Assembly (NCBI GenBank): GCA_013076295.1
Contig: RQOL01000415.1
Span: 29,173 to 93,172, forward strand
Reading direction: 5' to 3'
DNA length: 64,000 bases
Origin: Sanderia malayensis
Taxonomy: Eukaryota; Cnidaria; Scyphozoa; Semaeostomeae; Pelagiidae
Shown here: one piece after another, positions 11,601 to 24,697 of the stretch
Numbering within the stretch: the stretch's first letter is position 1
Layout: every line of letters begins with the position of its first letter
Made by a program: the position numbers and the translations under genes
The notes under the pieces: model-generated
Databases searched by the model: none
What the model saw: only the letters and a program-made list of their open reading frames with translations
Told to the model about the DNA's origin: nothing

Positions 11601-12476
11601 ACCCCACGTACAAGGGTTAGATCGCTGCACTCGCCTGTCTATCTATTATCAAGAAACATTGACTGGCAGGGCGCACTTCATGCGCTGCACTCGCTTACGC
11701 TCATGCCCCTTGCAACACCACGTACAATGGGTTAGATCGCTGCGCTCGCTTATCTATCTATTATCAGGAAACATAGACTGATAGGGAGCACTTCGCGCGC
11801 TGCATTCGCTTGTGCTCATGCCCCTTTTATCCCCATGTACAATGGGTTAGCTCACTGCGCTCGCTTATCTATCTATTATCAGGAAACATAGACTGATAGG
11901 GAGCACTTCGCGCGCTGCATTCGCTTGTGCTCATGCCCCTTTTATCCCCATGAACAATGGGTTAGCTCACTGCGCTCGCTTGTCTATCTATTATCAGGAA
12001 ACATAGACTGATAGGGAGCACTTCGCGCGCTGCATTCGCTTGTGCTCATGCCCCTTTTATCCCCATGTACAATGGGTTAGCTCACTGCGCTCGCTTGTCT
12101 ATCTATTATCAAGAAACATTGACTGATAGGGCACACTTCCTGTGCTGCACTCGCTTATGCTCATGCCCCTTTCAACCCCACATACAATGGGTGAGCCCGC
12201 TGCGCTCGCCTGTCAATCTATTATCAAGAAACATTGACTGATAGGGCGCCCTTCATGCGCTGCACTCGCTTACGCTCATGGGCCTTTCAACCACACGTAC
12301 AATGGGTGAGCTGGCTGCGCTCGCCTTTCTATCTATTATCAGGAAACATTGACTGACAGGGGGCCCTTCATGCACTGCACTCGCTACGCTCATGCCCCTT
12401 TCACCCCCATGTGCAATGGGTTAGCTCACTGCGCTCGCTTATCTATCTATTATAAAAAAAATTGACTGATAGGGAG
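8620..12476 (+). repeat. 3.9-kb segmental duplication, copy 1
   Basis: This block matches 13,900-17,756 at an offset of about 5,280 bases. Checkpoints include gggcctttca at 9,221 and 14,501, the rare ctcttttcaagaatc near 9,617 and 14,897, and gggatagcttgttgcg at 11,501 and 16,781. About 33 monomers are involved. The copies differ by point changes and 1-2 base indels, e.g. 9,198 gcgctgccactcg versus gcgctgcactcg. The intervening 12,477-13,899 is itself largely a duplicate of the end of this block. Confidence 0.92.
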
Positions 12477-12587
12477 CACTTCATGCGCTGCACACGCTTA
12501 AGCTCATGCCCCTTTCAACCCCACATACAATGAGTTAGATTGCGGCGCTCACCTGTCTATCTATTATCAGGAAACATAGACTGATAG
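11131..12587 (+). repeat. Nested higher-order repeat unit, 1,457 bp, copy 1
   Basis: This is a 12-13-monomer unit that starts at ggtgcacttcatgcgc with the rare cacttgcttacg and ends where the same words begin again at 12,588. The order is A8 type, catacgctgatg, 81-bp truncated type, gctccactcg, cacattcaacc, cttgcaacacc, three agcacttcgcgcg monomers, gcacacttcctgtgc, gtgagcccgctg, catgggcctttc, caccccc-atgtgcaatg, and a second A8 type. It is directly followed by copy 2. Confidence 0.92.
11392..11472 (+). repeat. 81-bp truncated monomer type (representative)
   Basis: This copy measures 81 bases between anchors instead of 115. It lacks about 34 bases of the middle, so gggatagctag runs directly into g(g)tactggtagggcgcac. 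The same join recurs near 1,878, 5,851, 16,708, 21,485, 26,712, 30,464, 31,690, 32,577, 33,350, 33,890, 37,290, 39,317, 39,967, 40,508, 42,076, 52,435, 56,530, 58,775 and 59,435. It is normally followed by a gctccactcg monomer and so is a fixed member of the commonest higher-order repeat. Copies at 1,878 and 21,485 have one G fewer at the join. Confidence 0.9.
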
Positions 12588-14006
12588 GGTGCACTTCATG
12601 CGCTGCACTTGCTTACGCTCATGCCCCTTTCATCCCCATGTACAATGGGTTAGCTCACTGCGCTCGCTTGTCTATCTATTATAAAAAAAATTGACTGATA
12701 GGGCGCACTTTGTGCGCTGCACTCGCTTACGCTCATGCCCCTTTCAACCCCACGTACAATGAGTTAGATCGCTGCGCTCACCTGTCTATCCATTATCAAC
12801 AAATATTGACTGATAGGGCGCCCTTCATGCGCTGCACTCGCATACGCTGATGCCCCTTTCAACCCCATGTACCGCTCCACTCGCTTACGCTCATGCCCCT
12901 TTCAACCCCATGTACAATGGGATAGCTTGTTGCGCTCCCTGTCTAACTATTATCAAGAAACATTGACTGGTAGGGCGCACTTCATGCGCCACACTCGCTT
13001 ACGCTCATGCCACATTCAACCCCACGTACAAGGGGTTAGATCGCTGCACTCGCCTGTCTATCTATTATCAAGAAACATTGACTGGCAGGGCGCACTTCAT
13101 GCGCTGCACTCGCTTACGCTCATGCCCCTTGCAACACCACGTACAATGGGTTAGATCGCTGCGCTCGCTTATCTATCTATTATCAGGAAACATAGACTGA
13201 TAGGGAGCACTTCGCGCGCTGCATTCGCTTGTGCTCATGCCCCTTTTATCCCCATGTACAATGGGTTAGCTCACTGCGCTCGCTTATCTATCTATTATCA
13301 GGAAACATAGACTGATAGGGAGCACTTCGCGCGCTGCATTCGCTTGTGCTCATGCCCCTTTTATCCCCATGAACAATGGGTTAGCTCACTGCGCTCGCTT
13401 GTCTATCTATTATCAGGAAACATAGACTGATAGGGAGCACTTCGCGCGCTGCATTCGCTTGTGCTCATGCCCCTTTTATCCCCATGTACAATGGGTTAGC
13501 TCACTGCGCTCGCTTGTCTATCTATTATCAAGAAACATTGACTGATAGGGCACACTTCCTGTGCTGCACTCGCTTATGCTCATGCCCCTTTCAACCCCAC
13601 ATACAATGGGTGAGCCCGCTGCGCTCGCCTGTCAATCTATTATCAAGAAACATTGACTGATAGGGCGCCCTTCATGCGCTGCACTCGCTTACGCTCATGG
13701 GCCTTTCAACCACACGTACAATGGGTGAGCTGGCTGCGCTCGCCTTTCTATCTATTATCAGGAAACATTGACTGACAGGGGGCCCTTCATGCACTGCACT
13801 CGCTTACGCTCATGCCCCTTTCACCCCCATGTGCAATGGGTTAGCTCACTGCGCTCGCTTATCTATCTATTATAAAAAAAATTGACTGATAGGGAGCACT
13901 TCATGCGCTGCACACGCTTAAGCTCATGCCCCTTTCAACCCCACATACAATGAGTTAGATTGCGGCGCTCACCTGTCTATCTATTATCAGGAAACATAGA
14001 CTGATA
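12588..14006 (+). repeat. Nested higher-order repeat unit, copy 2
   Basis: This is the tandem copy of 11,131-12,587 with the same monomer order. It is about 38 bp shorter because of one deletion: after catgtac at 12,872 the sequence jumps to cgctccactc, removing the equivalent of 11,417-11,454 inside the truncated monomer. One extra C in copy 1 (tatcccattatc near 11,330) accounts for the remaining offset change. A third copy of the unit is 16,414-17,756. Confidence 0.92.
12871..12876. other. 38-bp deletion junction in nested copy 2
   Basis: The text catgtac|cgctccactc joins two parts of the repeat that are separated by 38 bases in the paralogous copies at 11,417-11,454 and in the 16.7-kb copy. 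No clear microhomology is visible at the join. It is useful as a unique marker for this copy. Confidence 0.85.
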
Positions 14007-17000
14007 GGGAGCACTTCGTGCGCTGCACTCGCTTACCCTCATGCCCCTTCCAACCCCACGTACAATTGGTTAGATCGCTGCGCTCGCCTGTCTATCTATT
14101 ATCAAGAAACATTGACAGATAGGTTCACCTCGTGCACTTCGTTCTATTACGCTCATGCCCCTTTCAACCCCATGTACAATGGGATAGGTCGCTGCCCTTG
14201 CCTGTCTATCTATTATCAAGAAACATTGACTGATAAGGCGCACTTCATGCGCTGCACTCACTTATGCTCATGCCCCTTTCAACCCCACGTACAATGGGTT
14301 GGATCGCTGCGCTCGCCTGTCTATGTATTATCAAGAAACATTGACTGATAGGGCACACTTCCTGTGCTGCACTCGCTATGCTCATGCCCCTTTCAACCCC
14401 ACATACAATGGGTGAGCCCGCTGCGCTTGCCTGTCTATCTATTATCAAGAAACATTGACTGATAGGGCGCCCTTCATGCGCTGCACTCGCTTATGCTCAT
14501 GGGCCTTTCAACCACACGTACAATGGGTGAGCTGGCTGCGCTCGCCTTTCTGTCCATTATCAGGAAACATTGACAGATAGGTTCACCTCGTGCACTTCGT
14601 TCGATTACGCTCATGCCCCTTTCAACCCCATGTACAATGGGATAGGTCGCTGCCCTTGCCTGTCTATCTATTATCAAGAAACATTGACTGATAAGGCGCA
14701 CTTCATGCGCTGCACTCACTTATGCTCATGCCCCTTTCAACCCCACGTACAATGGGTTGGATCGCTGCGCTCGCCTGTCTATGTATTATCAAGAAACATT
14801 GACTGATAGGGCACACTTCCTGTGCTGCACTCGCCTACGCTGATGCCCCTTTCAGCCCCACGTACAATGGGTTAGATTGCTGCGCTCGCCTGTCTATCTC
14901 TTTTCAAGAATCATTGACTGACAGGGCGCCTTCATGCGCTGCACTCGCTTACACTCATGCACCTTTCAACCCCACGTACAATGGGTTAGATCGCTGCGCT
15001 CTCCTGTCTATCTATTATCAAGAAACATTGACTGATAGGGGCACTTCGTGCGCTTCATTCATTTACGCTCATGCCCCTTTCAACCCCATGTACAATGGAT
15101 GAGCTCGCTGTGCTCGCCTGTCTATCTATTATCAGCAAACATTGACTGGTAGGGCTCACTTCATGCGCTGCACTCGCTTACGCTCATGCCCCTTTCAACC
15201 CCACATACAATGGATGAGCTCGCTGCGTTCGCCTGTCTATCTATTATTAGGAAGCATTGACTGATAGGGCGCCCTTCGTGTGCTGCACTCACTTACGCTC
15301 ATGCCCCTTTCAACCCCACGTACAATGAGTTAGATCGCTGCGCTCACCTGTCTATCCATTACCAAGAAATATTGACTGGTAGGGCGCACTTCTTGCGCTG
15401 CACTCGCTTACGCTCATGGCCCTTTCAGCCCCACGTACAATGGGTGAGCTCGCTGCGCTCGCCTGTCTATCTATTATCAGGAAACATTGGCTGATAGGGT
15501 GCATTTCCTGTGCTGCACTCGCTTACGCTCATGCCCCTTTCAACCCCACGTACAATGGGTTAGATCGCTGCGCTCGCCTGTCTATCTTTTATCAAGAAAC
15601 ATTGACTGGTACGGGCACTTCGTGCACTTTATTTGCTTACGCTCATGCCCCTTTCATCCCCATGTACAATGGGTTAGCTCACTGCGCTCGCTTGTCTATC
15701 TATTATAAAAAAAATTGACTGATAGGGCGCACTTTGTGCGCTGCACTCGCTTACGCTCATGCCCTTTTTAACCCCACGTACAATGGGTTAGATCACTGTG
15801 CCCGCCTGTCTACCTAATATCAAGAAACATGGACTGATAGGGCGCCCTTCATGTGCTGCACTCGCATACGCTCATGCCCCTTTCAACCCCATGTACAATG
15901 GGATAGGTCGCTGCCTTGCCTGTCTATCTATTATCAAGAAACATTGACTGATAAGGCGCACTTCATGCGCTGCACTCACTTATGCTCATGCCCCTTTCAA
16001 CCCCACGTACAATGGGTTGGATCGCTGCGCTCGCCTGTCTATGTATTATCAAGAAACATTGACTGATAGGGCCACTTCGTGTGCTGCATTCACTTACGCT
16101 CATGCCCAGTTAAACCCCATGTACAATGTGATAGCTCGCTGCGCTCAGCCGTCTATCTATTATCAAGAAACATTGACTGGTAGGGCGCACTTCATGCGCT
16201 GCACACGCTTAAGCTCATGCCCCTTTCAACCCCACATACAATGAGTTAGATTGCGGCGCTCACCTGTCTATCCATTATCAAGAAATATTGACTGGTAGGG
16301 CGCACTTCTTGCGCTGCACTCGCTTACCCTCATGCCCCTTTCAACCCCACGTACAATGGGTGAGCTCGCTGCGCTCGCCTGTCTATCTATTATCAGGAAA
16401 CATTGGCTGATAGGGTGCACTTCATGCGCTGCACTTGCTTACGCTCATGCCCTTTCATCCCCATGTACAATGGGTTAGCTCACTGCGCTCGCTTGTCTAT
16501 CTATTATAAAAAAAATTGACTGATAGGGCGCACTTTGTGCGCTGCACTCGCTTACGCTCATGCCCTTTCAACCCCACGTACAATGAGTTAGATCGCTGCG
16601 CTCACCTGTCTATCCATTATCAACAAATATTGACTGATAGGGCGCCCTTCATGCGCTGCACTCGCATACGCTGATGCCCCTTTCAACCCCATGTACAATG
16701 GGATAGCTAGGGTACTGGTAGGGCGCACTTCATGCGCTCCACTCGCTTACGCTCATGCCCCTTTCAACCCCATGTACAATGGGATAGCTTGTTGCGCTCC
16801 CTGTTTAACTATTATCAAGAAACATTGACTGGTAGGGCGCACTTCATGCGCCACACTCGCTTACGCTCATGCCACATTCAACCCCACCTACAAGGGGTTA
16901 GATCGCTGCACTCGCCTGTCTATCTATTATCAAGAAACATTGACTGGCAGGGCGCACTTCATGCGCTGCACTCGCTTACGCTCATGCCCCTTGCAACACC

Positions 17001-17756
17001 ACGTACAATGGGTTAGATCGCTGCGCTCGCTTATCTATCTATTATCAGGAAACATAGACTGATAGGGAGCACTTCGCGCGCTGCATTCGCTTGTGCTCAT
17101 GCCCCTTTTATCCCCATGTACAATGGGTTAGCTCACTGCGCTCGCTTATCTATCTATTATCAGGAAACATAGACTGATAGGGAGCACTTCGCGCGCTGCA
17201 TTCGCTTGTGCTCATGCCCCTTTTATCCCCATGAACAATGGGTTAGCTCACTGCGCTCGCTTGTCTATCTATTATCAGGAAACATAGACTGATAGGGAGC
17301 ACTTCGCGCGCTGCATTCGCTTGTGCTCATGCCCCTTTTATCCCCATGTACAATGGGTTAGCTCACTGCGCTCGCTTGTCTATCTATTATCAAGAAACAT
17401 TGACTGATAGGGCACACTTCCTGTGCTGCACTCGCTTATGCTCATGCCCCTTTCAACCCCACATACAATGGGTGAGCCCGCTGCGCTCGCCTGTCAATCT
17501 ATTATCAAGAAACATTGACTGATAGGGCGCCCTTCATGCGCTGCACTCGCTTACGCTCATGGGCCTTTCAACCACACGTACAATGGGTGAGCTGGCTGCG
17601 CTCGCCTTTCTATCTATTATCAGGAAACATTGACTGACAGGGGGCCCTTCATGCACTGCACTCGCTTACGCTCATGCCCCTTTCACCCCCATGTGCAATG
17701 GGTTAGCTCACTGCGCTCGCTTATCTATCTATTATAAAAAAAATTGACTGATAGGG
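13900..17756 (+). repeat. 3.9-kb segmental duplication, copy 2
   Basis: This is the copy of 8,620-12,476 (offset about 5,280). It starts at cttcatgcgctgcacacgc and runs to gatagggagcact at 17,756, where it passes into a different monomer (tttgtgcgctgcac with catgccctttttaac). Its last 1.34 kb is the third copy of the nested 1.4-kb unit. Confidence 0.92.
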
Positions 17757-18724
17757 AGCACTTTGTGCGCTGCACTCGCTTACGCTCATGCCCTTTTTAA
17801 CCCCACGTACAATGGTTTTGATCACTGTGCCCGCCTGTCTACCTATTATCAAGAAACATTGACTGATAGGGCGCCCTTTGTGCGCTGCACACGCTTGTGC
17901 TCATGCCCCTTTCAACCCCATGTACAATGGGATAGCTCGTTGTGCTCGCCTGTCTATCCATTATCAAGAAACATTGACTGGTAGGGCGCACTTCATGCGC
18001 TGCACTCGCTTACGCTCATGCCCCTTTCATCCCCACATACAATGGATGAGCTCGCTGCGCTCGCCTGTCTATCTATTATCAGGAAACATTGACTGATAGG
18101 GGCCCTTTGTGTGCTGCACTCGCTTAAGCTCATGCCCCTATTCAACCCCATGTACAATGGGATAGCTCGTTGTGCTTGCCTGTCTATCTATTATCAAGAA
18201 ACGATGACTGGTAGGGCGCACTTCATGCGCTGCACTTGCTTACGCTCATGCCCCTTTCAACCCCACGTACAATGGATGAGCTCGCTGCGCTCGCCTGTCT
18301 ATCTATTATCAGGAAACATTGACTGATAGGGGCCCTTTGTGCGCTGCACTCTCTTATGCTCATGCCCCTTTCAACCCCAATTACAATGAGTTAGATCGCT
18401 GTGCTCGCCTGTCTATCCATTATCAGCAAACATTGACTGATAGGGCGCCCTTTGTGCGCTGCACTCGCTTACCCTCATGCCCCTTCCAACCCCACGTACA
18501 ATTGGTTAGATCGCTGCGCTCGCCTGTCTATCTATTATCAAGAAACATTGACAGATAGGTTCACCTCGTGCACTTCGTTCGATTACGCTCATGCCCCTTT
18601 CAACCCCATGTACAATGGGATAGGTCGCTGCCCTTGCCTGTCTATCTATTATCAAGAAACATTGACTGATAAGGTGCACTTCATGCGCTGCACTCACTTA
18701 TGCTCATGCCCCTTTCAACCCCAC
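17757..18724 (+). repeat. Mixed satellite block with right-zone type monomers
   Basis: About eight monomers lie here. They include ccctattcaacccc and ccccaattacaatgag types (about 18,135 and 18,378) that are otherwise common only right of 43 kb, followed by the gttcgattacg/aggtcgctgccc pair of the left zone. No gene is present. Confidence 0.85.
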
Positions 18725-19920
18725 GTACAATGGGTTGGATGGCTGCCCTCCCCTGTCTATGTATTATCAAGAAACATTGAGTGATAGGGCCACTTCGTGT
18801 GCTGCATTCGCTTACGCTCATGCCCAGTTAAACCCCTCGTACAATGGGATAGCTCGCTGCGCTCAGCTGTCTTTCTAATATAAAGAAACATTGACTGGTA
18901 GGGCGCACTTCATGCGCTGCACACGCTTACGCTCATGCCCCTTTCAACCCCACATACAATGGATGAGCTCGCTGCGTTCGCCTGTCTATCTATTATTAGG
19001 AAGCATTGACTGATAGGGCGCCCTTCGTGCGCTGCACTCGCTTACGCTCATGCCCCTTTAAACCCCACGTACAATGAGTTAGATCGCTGCGCTCACCTGT
19101 CTATCCATTATCAAGAAATATTGACTGGTAGGGTGCACTTCTTGCGCTGCACTCGCTTACGCACATGCCCCTTTCAACCCCATGTACAATGGGTGAGCTC
19201 GCTGCGCTCGCTTGTCTATCTATTATCAGGAAACATTGGCCGATAGGGTGCACTTCATGCGCTGCACTCGCTTACGCTCATGCCCATTTCAACCCCACGT
19301 ACAATGGGTTAGATCGCTGCGCTCGCCTGTCTATCTTTTATCAAGAAACATTGACTGATACGGCCACTTCGTGCACTTTATTTGCTTACGCTCATGCCCC
19401 TTTCATCCCCATCTACAATGGGATAGGTCGCTGCCCTTGCCTGTCTATCTATTATCGAGAAACATTGACTGATAAGGCGCACTTCATGGGCTGCACTCAC
19501 TTATGCTCATGCCGCTTTCAACCCCACGTACAATGGGTTGGATGGCTGCCCTCGCCTGTCTATGTATTATCAAGAAACATTGACTGATAGGGCCACTTCG
19601 TGTGCTGCATTCGCTTACGCTCATGCCCAGTTAAACCCCTCGTACAATGGGATAGCTCGCTGCGCTCAGCTGTCTTTCTATTATCAAGAAACATTGACTC
19701 GTAGGGCGCACTTCATGCGCTGCACACGCTTACGCTCATGCCCCTTTCAACCCCACATACAATGAGTTAGATCGCTGCGCTCACCTGTCTATCCATTATC
19801 AAGAAATATTGACTGGTAGGGTGCACTTCTTGCGCTGCACTCGCTTACGCACATGCCCCTTTCAACCCCATGTACAATGGGTGAGCTCGCTGCGCTCGCC
19901 TGTCTATCTATTATTAGGAA
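18725..19920 (+). repeat. ~1.2-kb tandem duplication, copy 1
   Basis: This block matches about 19,985-21,060 at an offset of 1,260. The rare gagtgatagggcc variant is at 18,779 and 20,039, and the cccctcgtacaatggg variant of the ccagttaaac monomer occurs in both. Other shared types are cgcttacgcacatg and ggtgagctcgctgcg. The copies are interleaved with related monomers near 19,530-19,760, so limits are approximate. Confidence 0.82.
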
Positions 19921-19984
19921 GCATTGACTGATAGGGCGCCCTTCATGCGCTGCACTCGCTTACGCTCATGCCCCTTTAAACCCC

Positions 19985-21060
19985 ACGTACAATGGGTTGG
20001 ATGGCTGCCCTCCCTGTCTATGTATTATCAGAAACATTGAGTGATAGGGCCACTTCGTGTGCTGCATTCGCTTACGCTCATGCCCAGTTAAACCCCTCGT
20101 ACAATGGGATAGTTCGCTGCGCTCAGCTGTCTCTCTATTATAAAGAAACATTGACTGGTAGGGCGCACTTCATGCGCTGCACACGCTTACGCTCATGCCC
20201 CTTTCAACCCCACATACAATGGATGAGCTCGCTGCGTTCGCCTGTCTATCTATTATTAGGAAGCATTGACTGATAGGGCGCCCTTCGTGCGCTGCACTCG
20301 CTTAGGCTCATGCCCTTTAAACCCCACGTACAATGAGTTAGATCGCTGCGCTCACCTGTCTATCCATTATCAAGAAATATTGACTGGTAGGGTGCACTTC
20401 TTGCGCTGCACTCGCTTACGCACATGCCCCTTTCAACCCCATGTACAATGGGTGAGCTCGCTGCGCTCGCCTGTCTATCTATTATCAGGAAACATTGGCT
20501 GATAGGGTGCACTTCATGCGCTGCACTCGCTTACGCTCATGCCCATTTCAACCCCACGTACAATGGGTTAGATCGCTGCGCTGGCCTGTCTATCTTTTAT
20601 CAAGAAACATTGACTGATACGGGCACTTCGTGCACTTTATTTGCTTACGCTCATGCCCCTTTCATCCCCATGTACAATGGATAGGTCGCTGCCCTTGCCT
20701 GTCTATCTATTATCAAGAAACATTGACTGATAAGGCGCACTTCATGCGCTGCACTCACTTATGCTCATGCCCCTTTCAACCCCACGTACAATGGGTTGGA
20801 TGGCTGCCCTCGCCTGTCTATGTATTATCAAGAAACATTGACTGATAGGGCCACTTCGTGTGCTGCATTCGCTTACGCTCATGCCCAGTTAAACCCCTCG
20901 TACAATGGGATAGCTCGCTGCGCTCAGCTGTCTTTCTATTATCAAGAAACATTGACTGGTAGGGCGCACTTCATGCGCTGCACACGCTTACGCTCATGCC
21001 CCTTTCAACCCCCATACAATGGATGAGCTCGCTGCGTTCGCCTGTTTATCTATTATTAGG
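19985..21060 (+). repeat. ~1.2-kb tandem duplication, copy 2
   Basis: This is the second copy of the 18,725 block (offset 1,260). Copy 2 lacks single bases found in copy 1, for example tattatcagaaacattg near 20,026 versus tattatcaagaaacattg, and ctccctgtc versus ctcccctgtc. The second half also matches the block at 25.6 kb. Confidence 0.82.
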
Positions 21061-21480
21061 AAGCATTGACTGATAGGGCGCCCTTCGTGCGCTGCACTCG
21101 CTTACGCTCATTCCCCTTTCAACCCCACGTACAATGAGTTAGATCACTGCGCTGACCTGTCTATCCATTGTCAAGAAATATTGACTGATAGGGACACTTC
21201 GTGCGCTTCATTCGCTTACGCTCATGCCCCTTTCATCCCCATGTACAATGGGATAGCTTGCTGCCCTCGCCTGTCTATCTATTATCAGGAAACATTGACT
21301 GATAGGGAGCACTTCGCACGCTGCGTTCACTTGTGCTCATGCCCCTTTTATCCCCATGTATAATGGGTTAGCTCACTGCGCTCGCTTGTCTATCTATTAT
21401 CAAGAAACATTGACTGATAGGGCGCCCTTCATGTGCTGCACTGGCATACGCTCATGCCCCTTTCAACCCCATGTACAATG
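20390..21480 (+). repeat. 1.1-kb block copied at 25,615-26,705
   Basis: About nine to ten monomers match 25,615-26,705 at an offset of about 5,226. They share cgcacatgcccc, gcccatttcaacc, cccctcgtacaatg, gctcattcccctttc, gacctgtctatccattgtc and gataggg-acacttcg. Both end in an 81-bp truncated monomer (21,485 gctaggtactgg; 26,712 gctagggtactgg). Confidence 0.87.
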
Positions 21481-24194
21481 GGATAGCTAGGTACTGGTAG
21501 GGCGCACTTCATGCGCTCCACTCGCTTACGCTCATGCCCCTTTCAACCCCATGTACAATGGGATAGGTCGCTGCCCTTGCCTGTCTATCTATTATCAAGA
21601 AACATTGACTGATAAGGCGCACTTCATGCACTGCACTCACTTATGCTCATGCCCCTTTCAACCCCACGTACAATGGGTTGGATCGCTGCGCTCGCCTGTC
21701 TATGTAATATCAAGAAACATTGACTGATAGGGCACACTTCCTGTGCTGCACTCGCTTATGCTCATGCCCCTTTCAACCCCACATACAATGGGTGAGCCCG
21801 CTGCGCTCGCCTGTCTATCTATTATCAAGAAACATTGACTGATAGGGCGCCCTTCATGCGCTGCACTCGCTTACGCTCATGGGCCTTTCAACCACACGTA
21901 CAATGGGTGAGCTGGCTGCGCTCCCCTTTCTGTCTATTATCAGGAAACATTGACTGATAGGGGGCCCTTCGTGCGCTGCACTCGCTTACACTGATGCCCC
22001 TTTCAACCCCACGTACAATGGGTTAGATTGCTGCGCTCGCCTGTCTATCTCTTTTCAAGAATCATTGACTGACAGGGCGCCCTTCATGCGCTGCACTCGC
22101 TTACACTCATGCACCTTTCAACCCCACGTACAATGGGTTAGATCGCTGCGCTCTCCTGTCTATCTATTATCAAGAAACATTGACTGATAGGGGCACTTCG
22201 TGCGCTTCATTCATTTACGCTCATGCCCCTTTCAACCCCATGTACAATGGATGAGCTCGCTGCGCTCGCCTGTCTATCTATTATCAGCAAACATTGACTG
22301 GTAGGGCTCATTTCATGCGCTGCACTGGCTTACGCTCATGCCCCTTTCAACCCCACATACAATGGATGAGCTCGCTGCGTTCGCCTGTCTATCTATTATT
22401 AGGAAGCATTGACTGATAGGGCGCCCTTCATTTGCTGCACTCACTTACGCTCATGCCCCTTTCAACCCCACGTACAATGAGTTAGATCGCTGCGCTCACC
22501 TGTCTATCCATTACCAAGAAACATTGACTGATAGGGGCACTTCGTGCGCTTCATTCATTTACGCTCATGCCCCTTTCAACCCCATGTACAATGGATGAGC
22601 TCGCTGCGCTCGCCTGTCTATCTATTATCAGCAAACATTGACTGGTAGGGCTCACTTCATGCGCTGCACTCGCTTACGCTCATGCCCCTTTCAACCCCAC
22701 ATACAATGGATGAGCTCGCTGCGTTCGCCTGTCTATCTATTATTAGGAAGCATTGACTGATAGGGCGCCCTTCGTGTGCTGCACTCACTTACGCTCATGC
22801 CCCTTTCAACCCCAGGTACAATGAGTTACATCGCTGTGCTCGCCTGTCTATCCGTTATCAAGAAACATTGACTGATAGGGCGCACTTTGTGCACTGCCCT
22901 CGCTTACGCTCATGCCCCTTTCAATCCCATGTACAATGGGTGAGCTCGCCGCTTTTGCCTGTCTATCAATTATCAGCAAACATTGAGTGATAGGGGGCCC
23001 TTTGTGCGCTGCACTCGCTTACCCTCATGCCCCTTCCAACCCCTCGTACAATTGGTTAGATCGCTGCGCTCGCCTGTCTATCTATTATCAAGAAACATTG
23101 ACAGATAGGTTCCCCCTCGTGCACTTCGTTCGATTACGCTCATGCCCCTTTCAACCCCATGTACAATGGGATAGGTCGCTGCCCTTGCCTGTCTATCTAT
23201 TATCAAGAAACATTGACTGATAAGGCGCACTTCATGCGCTGCACTCACTTATGCTCATGCCCCTTTCAACCCCACGTACAATGGGTTGGATCGCTGCGCT
23301 CGCCTGTCTATGTATTATCAAGAAACATTGACTGATGGGGCCACTTCGTGTGCTGCATTCGCTTACGCTCATGCCCAGTTAAACCCCATGTACAATGGAT
23401 GAGCTCGCTGCGCTCGCCTGTCTATCTATTATCAGCAAACATTGACTGGTAGGGCTCACTTCATGCGCTGCACTCGCTTACGCTCATGCCCCTTTCAACC
23501 CCACATACAATGGATGAGCTCGCTGCGTTCGCCTGTCTATCTATTATTAGGAAGCATTGACTGTTAGGGCGCCCTTCGTGTGCTGCACTCACTTACGCTC
23601 ATGCCCCTTTCAACCCCAGGTACAATGAGTTACATCGCTGTGCTCGCCTGTCTATCCGTTATCAAGAAACATTGACTGATAGGGCGCACTTCATGCACTG
23701 CCCTCGCTTACGCTCATGCCCCTTTCAACCCCACGTACAATGGGTTGGATCGCTGCGCTCGCCTGTCTATGTATTATCAAGAAACATTGACTGATAGGGC
23801 CACTTCGTGTGCTGCATTCGCTTACGCTCATGCCCAGTTAAACCCCATGTACAATGGGATAGCTCGCTGCGCTCAGCCGTCTATCTATTATCAAGAAACA
23901 TTGACTGGTAGGGCGCACTTCATGCGCTGCACACGCTTAAGCTCATGCCCTTTTCAACCCCACATACAATGAGTTAGATTGCGGCGCTCACCTGTCTATC
24001 CATTATCAAGAAATATTGACTGGTAGGGCGCACTTCTTGCGCTGCACTCGCTTACGCTCATGCCCCTTTCAACCCCACGTACAATGGGTGAGCTCGCTGC
24101 GCTCGCCTGTCTATCTATTATCAGGAAACATTGGCTGATAGGGTGCACTTCATGCGCTGCACTCGCTTACGCTCATGCCCCTTTCAACCCCACG
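21481..24194 (+). repeat. Mixed satellite block with local duplications
   Basis: About 23 monomers lie here. The rare ctcttttcaagaatc monomer near 22,047 is followed by a cattcatttacg/cagcaaacattg/attaggaagc trio that recurs at about 22,190, 22,540 and (partly) 23,390. The gccgctttt monomer type first appears near 22,948. A ccagttaaac pair occurs at about 23,371 and 23,836. No coding content is present. Confidence 0.83.
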
Positions 24195-24697
24195 TACAAT
24201 GGGTTAGATCGCTGCGCTCGCCTGTCTATCTTTTATCAAGAAACATTGACTGATACGGGCACTTCGTGCACTTTATTTGCTTACGCTCATGCCCCTTTCA
24301 TCCCCATGTACAATGGGTTAGCTCACTGCGCTCGCTTGTCTATCTCTTATAAAAAAAATTGACTGATAGGGCGCACTTTGTGCGCTGCACTCGCTTACGC
24401 TCATGCCCCTTTCAACCCCACGTACAATGAGTTAGATCGCTGCGCTCACCTGTCTATCCATTATCAACAAATATTGACTGATAGGGCGCCCTTCATGCGC
24501 TGCACTCGCATATCAGGAAACATAGACTGATAGGGAGCACTTCGCGCGCTGCATTCGCTTGTGCTCATGCCCCTTTTATCCCCATGTACAATGGGTTAGC
24601 TCACTGCGCTCGCTTGTCTATCTATTATCAAGAAACATTGACTGATAGGGCACACTTCCTGTGCTGCACTCGCTTATGCTCATGCCCCTTTCAACCC
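24195..24697 (+). repeat. 0.5-kb duplication with diagnostic junction, copy 1
   Basis: This block matches 24,932-25,434 at an offset of 737 bases. It carries an internal fusion at 24,510/24,511 (ctcgca|tatcagg) where a monomer lost its middle. The A8 monomer here has tctcttataaaa instead of tctattataaaa, also shared with copy 2. Confidence 0.9.
24505..24516. other. Monomer-internal deletion junction (first of two)
   Basis: The words ctcgcatacgctc (monomer end) and tattatcagg (middle of a later monomer) are joined as ctcgcatatcagg, with 2 bases (ta) of possible microhomology. The same join is at 25,242-25,253. I saw it nowhere else in the window. Confidence 0.85.
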
